The notes under the pieces are model-generated. The model was given only the letters and a program-made list of their open reading frames with translations, searched no databases and was not told the DNA's origin. A program made the position numbers and the translations under genes. Below, in pieces: positions 10,801-19,493 of a DNA stretch of 64,000 nucleotides. Source of the stretch: Micropterix aruncella. Its lineage: Eukaryota; Arthropoda; Insecta; Lepidoptera; Micropterigidae. The stretch is from assembly GCA_944548615.1 (NCBI GenBank), contig OX155960.1:8676029-8740028 (forward strand). Reading direction: 5' to 3'. Each line of letters begins with the position of its first letter. The stretch's first letter is position 1.

Positions 10801-13800
10801 CTAACACCGTGTCATCAGCATACGCTATTGTTCTACCAAAACCAAGCTCGCAAAGCGGATTTATGTACATAGTGAACAGTATTGGTCCGAGCACGCTACC
10901 TTGAGGAACGCCAAATGTTAGTGGCAGGGATACACTTCGAACACCGTTGAGGTTAACAGTATGTGTTCTGTTTTTTAAATAATCCGAAAACCAATTCAAT
11001 GCGAGGCCATTGATTCCATAACCCTTTAATCTTTTACAAAGTATTTTATGGGATATAGTATCAAAAGCCTTCGCTAGATCTAAAAATACCGCAATGCATT
11101 TCTTTTTCGAATCCAATGCATTCGTTATGCTTTTAGTAACCTCAAGGATAGCCTCGCCCGTACCGACACCATTCCGAAAGCCGAATTGATTTTTAGATAG
11201 AAGATCCATTTTATCTAAGTGGCTTGTTAGTCTTTCCTTTACCACTTTTTCAATTATTTTGCTCAGATTGTTAAGCAGTGAGATAGGCCTATAGTTTGCA
11301 ATATCTGTGTCATCATCTTGTTTATATATTGGTACTATATTGGCATGCTTAAAATGATTTGGAAAGATCCCCGTCTTAAAGCTTTGGTTTATTATGTATT
11401 CAAGTGGAATGGCTAGGTTATTTCTATAGGTTTTTATAATATCTGCTTTGATATCATCAGGACCGCTTGAGTTGTTATTTTTTAGTGTCGATATTATTTT
11501 GATAATTTCCGTCTGTGTTGTTGGTCTCAAGTAGAATGACGAGGACATACTGCCATTGGCATCGATCCTATCCGCTAGTTCCTCTTCCCGAATGTTATTT
11601 TTTTGGAGATTTTTATTTGCTAAGACATAGCCTATGCTATTAAAATATTCATTAATATGATTCACGACTTTTTCAGGGTCTTGCTCAACTGTGGTTATCT
11701 TTCCCATTATATTTAACTCTGAGATTGTTTTATATTTTGTATTATTGAAAGCAATGTCTTTGACTGTGTTCCATATTTTTTTTGAATCGTGTTTGACATC
11801 TTCTATTTTTTTTCTATAAAAGTTTGTTTTCGTATTTTTTATTATCAATTGACATAGGTTTTTATATTTAATATAATACTCTTTTAATTCATCATCCTCG
11901 GAATTTTTTAGTACAGCTTTGTGAATTTTATCCCTATTACGAATACATCGAACCAATCCATCGGTAATCCATTCCTTGAGACGTTGCTTTTTATGTGGGA
12001 TGGGTTTTTGGGTCACTGTGGTACACTTTTCGATATACCCTTTAAATATTGATATTAAGTTTTCGGTTGCCTTATCCACGTCGTCTTCCTTTAATACCAG
12101 GTCCCATGATTCATTGCAGATAAAATGTGTTAGTTTTTCAAAGTCAATTTGTTTTCTCCTAATAACATGTTTTTTTTTCCTTTTGTGGATAGAGTAGTTA
12201 ATTCCAAAAATGATGGCATAGTGGTCACTAATTGCCGTGTTGTATACAGCGGAGATATGTTGCAATTTACTTTTCACTAGCAGATGGTCCAAACAACTAC
12301 TACAAGACATTGTGATTCGTGTTGGTTGACTATTAATCACTTTTATATTAGATTCTGCCAACATTGTGAGATAATCGTTTACTTTTTGGTTGTCGCTTTT
12401 TCTTATATCAATGTTCATATCTCCTACTATAAAAATATTCTTATATTTTTTATGTTCGTGGAGGGTATGTGACAGAGAATCTATAAAAGGCGTGATATCC
12501 GTAGCAGACGGCGATCTGTAAATTGAAATTATGTTAATATCATCATTGATTATTACACTTATACAGTTACTACTTTCCAATTTAATTTCAACAGTTTTAT
12601 GTTTTAATATATTATTAACGTATAATACCACACCATCGTTTTGTCGTTTATTAAGTTTTGTATGGTACATATTAAAGCCAGAAAGTTGTGCAGGTGAATA
12701 ATCGTCACTTAACCAGGCTTCCGTTAAACATATAACATCAAAAGAAACACGTAAATCTTCTAGTAGCAATAATAGTTGATCTAAATTTTTACGGATGCTC
12801 CTAATATTTATACAGAATACCTTAATTTGCATTTGATCCAGGAAGGCTTTGCAACAGGATGGATTGTCAATATATTCAGAAACGGGACTGTAATTGTCAT
12901 TAATTTCTTCAATATCCTTTAAGTCCATAATTTTTCCTCTTTTTGATTATAAAATATGCGGCATTTAGGACGTTTAGATTAATTATAGCAGTGTGGAAAC
13001 TTGAAAGTGGTCTTGGTAATGTTAGCAATGACCGTTTGATAATCGATTTCATAAAATACCTAAATAATAATCGTTGAAAAGACAACATTTTAGGAAAAAA
13101 TAAAAATAGTCGATAATCAAATAAAAGTAATTGCAGAGTTAATAAAATGATCGTGATAGTCAAATTAAAAATTATATAATAGTCAAATAAAAAGATAATC
13201 GGGAAATAATGGTAAAAGTCAAATGATAAAATGATCATAATGTATTTTATATGACAATGATAAAAGTAATTCAATTGCTTTATGCCAAATAATTGTAAAT
13301 GTTTAACTGGGTAGATGGAGTAATGTTCATGGCGATCCTGAGAAAACACATAGGAAACTAAGCAAATAAAATTGCACACACTCGTACTTTTAAGGGAAAA
13401 CCTTGGTATTTTAGGGACCAAGAGACAGTAAAATAAAAATATCTTTAAAATTTGGGATATAAAAATAGTTGTAATATAATACAATTTAAATAGAATATTT
13501 AATATTAATATATAGCCGAAAGTAGTAAAAATAAGTGTCACAGAAATAATATTAAAATTAAATATGTTTCCATTTCGTAAATAAGATAATTTATTGAAAA
13601 TAAGATAATTCGTAATACATAAAATATAATAGTAATATAATATCATGAATAACAGTACTTTAGAATATTTATTCATATTTTTAAAAATCTGGATGGAATA
13701 ATATGAATTAATATAAATGATGTTGCCATATATATGGTCATATATCGGGTGTTTATGGTGTGAAAAAGACATACAATCTTTGTAAGTAAAAATAAAAATC

Positions 13801-16800
13801 TGGATGGAATTAAAAATCTGGATGGAATAATATGAATTAATATAAATGATGTTGCCATATATATGGTCATATATCGGGTGTTCATGGTGTGAAAAAGACA
13901 TACAATCTTTGTAAGTAAAAATACATATATAAGGTGTAGTAAAATTATCTATAAGGTAAAGTAATTTGATTAGAGTAAATATAATAAGCGGATATTTCGC
14001 GTAACAAAATCGTAATAGAAAATGGTTGGAAGGAACTTGTGTAAAAATTACTGTAAAAATGGATATGGCGAACTCATCAGAACAGGCTACTGCCCATCAC
14101 AATAATAATTCATTTAGCATACGGGTGTTTGAAATATGTATGATTTTCTGATTGTCGTCTTTCCGTAGATAAATCTTGCCAAAAGATGTCCAAGAATATT
14201 TGTAGTTATTTTCACGTGCGAATTTCCTGGCCTCAGCATACAGGAATTTCATTTTGGGCGTCAAGTGTTCGGATACGAATATAGGTGTTTTCCCGAATAG
14301 CTGAATTACTTCGGAATTTAACTTTTCTTCTTTAGTTCTTGCCGCCTTGTTGTATAATTTTACAGATTTTAGAAATTTGTCACAGAGTAATCTTGAGGTA
14401 AATTTGGCAATAATTGTTTTTCTTTTTCCAGCAGGTACCCTTGAAGACACGCGATAGATATTTTCTATGTCTCCAGACTGTAGAGGGCAACCAATGACGA
14501 AACCAATTTTTTCAAGTATTTCCTCGAGATTTTCATTCTTGGATTCCGGTATATTTCGAAATTCTAAGTTATTTCTCCTAGATAAATGATCCATCTCTTC
14601 GAATTTGTTTTCCAAATTTTCTATTTTGTCAATAAGGACTTTATTATTTGCAGCGAGGTCTTCACACTTCTTTTTTAACGGCTCTATCTCTTTTACCTTT
14701 TCCACTACATTATCATACTGTTTTGCGACAAATGTGATGGTTTCCAGGATTTTTGCATTTTCTGCCTTAAGTTGGTCGCATTTTCGATTGTTTTCCTCTA
14801 TTCGACTACTCAATGATTGCAGCAGTTCCTTATGGGCCTCGTGTAGTTCTCCTAAGATGTCGCTTTTCATATTCACCATACTAATTTGCATTTGTTCTAA
14901 GAGCTGGTCAATGCTAGTTAATGAGCCACCTGTTGACACGGCCGCTGCCTTCGATGTATTTGTGGGGGTCAGCGAAGAAGCTTTTGTTGTTTGGTTAATG
15001 GTTTTAACAGTATCGCTTCGCATCGAACGAGGATCGCTGATTTTGCAGGGGGAACATTTCCAGCTTGCTTTATCCACACTTGAGAGTTGTTTGTACTGTG
15101 TGGTAGATATTCCAGCACATAAGAAGTGAAAAAGCCCGTAGCAACGACTGCATTTGATACTCTCTTTTGTTTTCGTTGTTTGTTGACATTTTTCACAATC
15201 CATTTCTGCGTCTCATTAATATCTTAGTTTATTTTTTTTGTTTCAGACAAAATTACGCTTGCTATTACCGGCGCCAGCATGTAACTTTCGTACATTTTTC
15301 CAGCGGTAGAAACATTTGCAATTAAACGTCTCAAAAATAGTTAGTAAAGTTTTTTTTTGGCGTTCTAAACCAGGCTCCCCTCTTAACCCTCAGAAAGCTA
15401 GCCATGGGAATGAAACTCACGACGGCATGTTTTCAACCGTATAAATCTTTATTGTAGGGTGGTAGTGCACGCATACTAATGTATAATGGTGGCTTATTCA
15501 ATTTTGATAGCGACTTTATTTGCATTTAATTACATAATTGCATAAATACGGAGATCAGCCGCCTGCGAGTAGTACCAAACCACCAATCGGTGGTATTAGC
15601 ATTCCAGCGGTTAAACAAAGAGACTGTAAATATAATTAGGTTGTCACGCGATTTCTGTAAATTAAATGCAGAATTTCCATAATTTATCGCGTGTTGAGTC
15701 TCAGTCTTCGCCATTGTTTGTTGATTCACGACACCGATCGTTTTGACATATATGCAGTTTTGCCAATTCCATACAAGCGAATTTCGTCTACCAACCGCAA
15801 GAGTCGAAATCAGCGACTTAATATTTAATAATTTATGCGATAAATTGCTATGGGATTGGGTTATTAAAATGCAAAATAAATAAAACATTGAATATTTTAA
15901 AACAGCAATTTTTATTCTGATAAAATACTTATTTCTAATAAAGTAACCATTTTACGACATAGAGTCAAGGTGGTCCTGTCCTTGTATTGAATTTTGGGAT
16001 AAATAAAATCAAAAAGGTTTTTATAATAAAATTAATCTCGGTTTTGACTTCTTTATTAAATTAATAAAATTTAGAAATTAGCTACACAATTTATACTCAG
16101 CAAACGGTGAACCGGATATGATCGATTGTTCGAGTACGAGCTAGAAAATTCTGGAACATTTGATATGAGCCTATATGAAGCGCCAAAAACTCGTTTTCCC
16201 GGCATTTTCAAATCGGAGCCGTGGCGCTAGTTAGTGGAAGTTCCGAGGTGGTCTTCATTCTCTGTTGTGTTAGACATTATATTTCTCGGAACTTCCACGG
16301 GGAGAACTTCCACGGGGAGAACTTCCACGGGGGCAAACTTCTGGCCTTGCCTACTTCAATCGTTCCAGCCGTTTGAAGAGTACTCCCGAATTCAACCGTT
16401 CCAGCCGGTCGGGGTACAAGGGTACGGCTGAACTCCAGAAATCAAAGATTACGCCCATTCCAGCTTTCCTGAAGATCATCCCGAGCCGGGTCGGTCGATC
16501 GCCAGCGCCGCTATTCGTCGCCGTACCGTACGATACGATTACGGCTTAAATCGTACCAGTCACCGCCACGTAACCACGTGACGTCGCCGCGACCATCGAG
16601 CTGAAGGCGGGAAGTTTGAATCCACTTTCCAGAACATTCTATTGTACTTACCCTACTGTAAATAACCCTACTCTACCTACCACTCGTCTGATTGTTGACC
16701 CTTCATGATCAGCCGGCCTCTGAGAAAAGTCCCATTGTTCTGAGCTAGATTCCAGAGTTTTTGAAATGTGATAAATATTAATTTCCAAAGTTTTAATTGT

Positions 16801-17410
16801 TTTCAAAGTTTTTAATCGAATATTATAGTTGTAAATTTAAATTTCACTTCTAGAGTTCTTTAAAATTCATCTTTTCTTTATTGTTATCTGCCTTTTACTA
16901 ATTAAATGTCATCGTTCAAGTGATTTAATGTTTTTCTTTATAATTTTAGTTTCTACAAACAAGCGACCACATCGATTTCTAGGTATCCTAAGTACCGAGA
17001 AATCGTGTCGGTCACAAGGTACATGATGATAACCCGTTTATTTATGATAAAACGCTTTCCACAATAAAATTATTGTCATGAAAAATAGATACGTTGCAAA
17101 ATATTATTGATTTTTTTTTTTTAAACAAAGTTTTCGAAAGCGAAAGTAGGCGAGAAAACGCGCAAGATAGTGGTCGAGTTTCACAGATTTAAAAAGATGA
17201 TAAGCCGAAAGAGAACGCCCCGGTGCGTCGTAACATAATCAATAACACAAAAGAAAACAAGACAGCCCACAAAGCTGAGAAGTAATTGCTTTGTGAAGCG
17301 GTTACGCCATTGCGTCGCAAATGTGCGTATTTTGTGGAATTACCTATTTTCTGGCCGACGACGGTGGAGAACGGATTCCCCGCCAGGGCGCCGACGTTGA
17401 AAAACGACAT
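7623..17410 (-). CDS. TOM1: TOM1-like VHS-domain endosomal adaptor, first two exons (partial)
   Basis: Exon 1 (17410-17344) and exon 2 (7870-7623) join in frame, reading [20 protein letters not shown] across the junction; human TOM1 reads [20 protein letters not shown]. The 105 residues seen here cover most of the VHS domain, including [20 protein letters not shown] and [16 protein letters not shown]. Exon 2 ends in phase 0, so at least one more exon must exist; none was recognised in 1-7622, so the gene probably continues beyond the left edge. TOM1 proteins bind ubiquitinated cargo, Tollip and clathrin on endosomes (family knowledge). Intron 1 is about 9.5 kb and holds an almost complete LINE in the same orientation. 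The gene is head to head with DRC3, 1.58 kb apart. Confidence 0.92.
8690..9450 (-). pseudogene. 5'-truncated LINE fragment (ORF2 C-terminus and 3' UTR)
   Basis: On the minus strand, 9440-9300 translates as [20 protein letters not shown] then [20 protein letters not shown], matching the extreme C-terminus of the LINE ORF2 to its right (SFLAPRMVN..., LTSWLINLG). The rest down to about 8690 is AT-rich 3' UTR-like sequence. Strong 5' truncation is usual for LINE copies. Confidence 0.65.
9950..12928 (-). CDS. LINE ORF2: AP endonuclease and reverse transcriptase
   Basis: A 992-residue open frame. The N-terminal apurinic endonuclease-like domain (about residues 35-245) shows [29 protein letters not shown] and the catalytic SDHYAI. 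The reverse transcriptase (about 470-760) shows [56 protein letters not shown] and the catalytic YADD at 703-706. A thumb-like C-terminal region follows ([24 protein letters not shown]). All catalytic motifs are intact. The enzyme nicks target DNA and primes reverse transcription there (family knowledge). Confidence 0.95.
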   Translation of the reverse strand: MDLKDIEEINDNYSPVSEYIDNPSCCKAFLDQMQIKVFCINIRSIRKNLDQLLLLLEDLRVSFDVICLTEAWLSDDYSPAQLSGFNMYHTKLNKRQNDGVVLYVNNILKHKTVEIKLESSNCISVIINDDINIISIYRSPSATDITPFIDSLSHTLHEHKKYKNIFIVGDMNIDIRKSDNQKVNDYLTMLAESNIKVINSQPTRITMSCSSCLDHLLVKSKLQHISAVYNTAISDHYAIIFGINYSIHKRKKKHVIRRKQIDFEKLTHFICNESWDLVLKEDDVDKATENLISIFKGYIEKCTTVTQKPIPHKKQRLKEWITDGLVRCIRNRDKIHKAVLKNSEDDELKEYYIKYKNLCQLIIKNTKTNFYRKKIEDVKHDSKKIWNTVKDIAFNNTKYKTISELNIMGKITTVEQDPEKVVNHINEYFNSIGYVLANKNLQKNNIREEELADRIDANGSMSSSFYLRPTTQTEIIKIISTLKNNNSSGPDDIKADIIKTYRNNLAIPLEYIINQSFKTGIFPNHFKHANIVPIYKQDDDTDIANYRPISLLNNLSKIIEKVVKERLTSHLDKMDLLSKNQFGFRNGVGTGEAILEVTKSITNALDSKKKCIAVFLDLAKAFDTISHKILCKRLKGYGINGLALNWFSDYLKNRTHTVNLNGVRSVSLPLTFGVPQGSVLGPILFTMYINPLCELGFGRTIAYADDTVLVISGSNWEKVYNRTNIAMASIKTWLDLNLLTLNVGKTKYIPFSIDVRGQPDDHHHLIIHDCKRDATCRCQPIGPVREIKYLGIIIDRHLRWELHTECLVKRLRKLIYIFIQLRDILGLPYLKIIYYSICQSIMTYGILGWGACGKTLLQKVNVVQKAIIRIMLRKPRRYPSDDLYVEAQLLDLRQLYCLKAIIHLKNNNEDEYCVSPENRERSGRYKGNFEVPKRLTSFGQRHYSFLAPRMVNIMSKENILEISSKQQKYHLTSWLINLGRRETEKTFITILK
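13683..13922. repeat. Two-copy tandem duplication in the LINE inter-ORF spacer
   Basis: About 111 bp (13683-13793) recurs at 13812-13922 with a 129 bp period and one visible mismatch (GTTTATGG versus GTTCATGG). Because 129 is divisible by three, the duplication keeps a minus-strand frame (12909-13901) open. Confidence 0.85.
14097..15203 (-). CDS. LINE ORF1 protein: PHD-type zinc finger, coiled coil, C-terminal domain
   Basis: A 368-residue open frame. Residues 3-53 hold a Cys/His array spaced like a PHD finger ([24 protein letters not shown]). Residues about 130-215 form a strong heptad coiled coil (many K/E/L), followed by a nucleic-acid-binding-like C-terminal half containing [20 protein letters not shown] and [20 protein letters not shown]. 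This layout is typical of ORF1 proteins of CR1/Jockey-group LINEs in insects, which trimerise and coat the element RNA. No stop or frameshift. A relic of a related ORF1 lies at 61561-61950. Confidence 0.88.
   Translation of the reverse strand: MDCEKCQQTTKTKESIKCSRCYGLFHFLCAGISTTQYKQLSSVDKASWKCSPCKISDPRSMRSDTVKTINQTTKASSLTPTNTSKAAAVSTGGSLTSIDQLLEQMQISMVNMKSDILGELHEAHKELLQSLSSRIEENNRKCDQLKAENAKILETITFVAKQYDNVVEKVKEIEPLKKKCEDLAANNKVLIDKIENLENKFEEMDHLSRRNNLEFRNIPESKNENLEEILEKIGFVIGCPLQSGDIENIYRVSSRVPAGKRKTIIAKFTSRLLCDKFLKSVKLYNKAARTKEEKLNSEVIQLFGKTPIFVSEHLTPKMKFLYAEARKFARENNYKYSWTSFGKIYLRKDDNQKIIHISNTRMLNELLL
15380..15500 (+). repeat. Dispersed repeat, sister copy near 57360-57480
   Basis: AGAAAGCTAGCCATGGGAAT at about 15394 and GCATACTAATGTATAATGGT at about 15472 have counterparts in order at 57368-57460. 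Function unknown. Confidence 0.5.
15500..16960. other. TOM1 intron 1 sequence, unclassified
   Basis: No gene recognised. A block at about 16200-16740 is GC-rich (GCCGGTCGGG, CGTACCGTACGATACG) and unlike its surroundings, suggesting an unclassified mobile element. It includes three head-to-tail copies of GAACTTCCACGGGGA at 16291-16335. Confidence 0.4.
16963..17013. repeat. Hairpin, about 22 bp arms
   Basis: GACCACATCGATTTCTAGGT and ACCGAGAAATCGTGTCGGTC are near-perfect reverse complements separated by a short loop. It lies 330 bp downstream of TOM1 exon 1 on the minus strand, within intron 1. Confidence 0.55.
17344..17410 (-). CDS. TOM1: TOM1 exon 1
   Basis: Encodes [20 protein letters not shown] then KI and the first base of Glu; donor ATAG|GTAATT. 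The start ATG at 17410 has A at -3. An upstream in-frame TTG is not a credible start. Confidence 0.88.
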
Positions 17411-17943
17411 TTTATCCAATAAATACGCGCACTAAACCATCCAGCAGCGAAAGCGATGAGCAATTTTCACTTCACTTGTCAATATACGACTTGTCATCGG
17501 CGGACTTCGCGATACGTCTGTCAAAATAAAAGCGCTCCATCTACATTTTCTACTGCGAACTATTTGGAAATAATGATAAAAGTTGCCAGTCGACCACCCA
17601 TTGTAACGAATATCTGGGGTTTTCTCGTTTCGGTATTTATCCAGATTCGCCACAGTGTTTAGCAAACTCTTCTACATTGAAGATGTTTTCATGTCAATAT
17701 GTTCATCACTCTGATTCCGAATCTGCAAAAATTTCCGCTCTTTCTCTATAAATAAGCGAGATATAGGCGTTTTAAGGTGCCAAACACCTATATAGCGGTA
17801 GGTAATTTAATCGGACTGAAGATATACCTACTGACTAAATATGTATGTATATACATATATACTGAAATAATCATGACTAAGTAAATCAAATAGAATCGTC
17901 AATCATGACTAACTTACTCTTTAAATGCCATTCGTCAATTCTT

Positions 17944-18042
17944 TCTAACCGACCGGCTAACGGCCGGCCGACCGACCGACCAGCCGACTAACTGACCGGC
18001 CGACCGACCGGCCGGCCGACTGCCCGACCGATCGACCTGCGA
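17944..18042. repeat. (CCGA)n-like simple repeat
   Basis: About 100 bp of CCGACCGACC/GGCCGGCC units, far more GC-rich than the flanks. Confidence 0.8.
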
Positions 18043-18531
18043 AAAACTTGCAAAACGAAGTTGACCGCTGTAGAGAATATCAATATGTAACATTTTTAAA
18101 ATCATGATTACGAATGAAACTAATCAATCGTTGGTCACGATTGACGATTAAACGAATCAATCGTTAGTGGTTAATCACGATTAACACATTCAATCGTTAG
18201 TCTGACTACATTTTGCCAACACTGGCGGTAGGTTAGATTTGATTTTTTAAAAAGCTTCATATACACCTATTTGGAGACAGGTTTAATTTTTTTAAACAAT
18301 ATATGGTAGAGTTACCTAAACTGAAAACATTCCGTCGTTTTCTTATTGATCATATCAGTTCTAAAATTTTTGCAGTGTTAAAAGTTTAATAACTAGGTAC
18401 ATACTTAATTTGGTATTATTCTAATATTGGTACCTTTTCTATTTTGAATAGAATTTTGAATTTTTCTTTCCTGCCTGAATAAATAAGCGAGATATAGGCA
18501 TAGAAGCGTCAAATATCTACATTTCGGTAGG

Positions 18532-18793
18532 TTAACCGGTCGGGCCAGTCTTCGCGCGCAAAAACTGCGCCGCAACTTTTTGGTCGATTTTATAAATAAA
18601 TTTGTAGGTACTAACAATAACGTTTTATCGTGAATTCCCGCTTGCTACCTAATAATTAATCTTGTTAGCCATGTATATCAAAATCTATTTATATACATAA
18701 TATATATGAGGGACGTCCGAAACAGTTAAGCGCGGATCTGTCAAACGACGCGAAATGCTTACCTATAGGCATTGCTCGCGTTCGACCGGTTAA
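18532..18793 (-). mobile_element. TTAA MITE family 3, copy a
   Basis: TTAA at 18532-18535 and 18790-18793 flank a 254 bp element with inverted ends (CCGGTCGGGC / CCGGTCGAAC). Internal AAAAAGTTGCGGCGCAG and TAACAAGATTAAT motifs (minus strand) recur at 32.06-32.30, 38.14-38.37 and 45.82-45.96 kb. Non-coding. Confidence 0.75.
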
Positions 18794-18992
18794 GTTACTT
18801 TTTATAAACAATTCATATACACCTATATGGCGGTAGGTTGTTTTTTTAAATGAAAAAGGTAGCAATATCATACCATAATCATTCAAAAAATATTGTACTT
18901 TCGCGCAATAATAAAGGACTTATCTGGCAACGCTATTACATTATCTTGTAATAGCAACCCATCCAAGCGCCATTTTCAAATTTCCCGTCGCC

Positions 18993-19493
18993 ATGGAAAC
19001 CTTTGATACATGTCGATTTTACGTTAGCATTGTAATAAACAATATGGACGATGTAGTGGTCCATCCAGATATAGAACCAGGCGTGATTGACAACGATACA
19101 CTAATAAAATGCGTTCTGGAGCAAGGTCCAAAAGGTGAAGCCGGTCGCCTATTCGCTGAAGAAGGTGTTCACTTGAACGAAGTAAAAGTCTTGCGTTTGG
19201 AGTTTTTAAATATCCTGAGAATCGATCATCTCTGGATGATGACATCGCTGACGAAATTGTCAATATCTCACAACAACATCGAGAAAATTGAAAATCTACA
19301 CCAACTCACGTCACTCGTGGAACTCGATTTATCCTTCAATAAGATCGAAATTATAGAGAATTTGGAGAGTTTAGCGAATGTCGAAGTGCTCACTCTTTAT
19401 CACAATCGCATTTCAAAGATTGAAAATTTGGAGATGCTCGAGAAACTGATGATTTTCAGTATTGGCGACAATCTCATCGAAGATTATACTCAG
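18993..19493 (+). CDS. DRC3: DRC3 exon 1 (start and leucine-rich repeats)
   Basis: The exon encodes 167 residues and ends at CAG|GTAAAG in phase 0. The first ATG (18993) sits in a strong start context (GTCGCCATGG). A second in-frame ATG at 19044 would remove the first 17 residues, which have no counterpart in human DRC3, so either could be the real start. LRR motifs such as [14 protein letters not shown] are clear. Confidence 0.92.

Larger units (their letters stand above)
9549..15290 (-). mobile_element. Nearly full-length two-ORF non-LTR retrotransposon (CR1/Jockey-like LINE) in TOM1 intron 1
   Basis: Minus-strand element with ORF1 (15203-14097), an AT-rich 1.17 kb spacer, ORF2 (12928-9950), a 3' UTR and a terminal poly-A read as poly-T at 9550-9572. 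The 3' UTR motif at about 9630-9680 (rc CTTAGAACAGGCTCTGCCTA) recurs at 39470 and loosely at 40945 as separate tails. The 5' limit near 15290 is an estimate. Both ORFs are open, which suggests a young copy. Confidence 0.85.
17740..18893. repeat. TOM1-DRC3 intergenic repeat cluster
   Basis: Between the divergent start codons lie pieces of a family marked by AATAAATAAGCGAGATATAG (17748, 18478) and CACCTATATGGCGGTAGGTT (near 18820). The same motifs recur many times at 45.9-49.0 kb in CHP1 intron 1. It includes a simple repeat at 17944-18042 and a TTAA MITE at 18532-18793. Confidence 0.6.

Noticed and set aside
12909..13901. 330-codon minus-strand frame as a third LINE protein
   Set aside because: Composition follows AT bias and no domain is recognisable; kept only as an observation.
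14605..15129. 174-codon plus-strand frame
   Set aside because: Antisense shadow of LINE ORF1.
15526..15888. 120-codon minus-strand frame in TOM1 intron 1
   Set aside because: No domain, no splice context, low-complexity composition.
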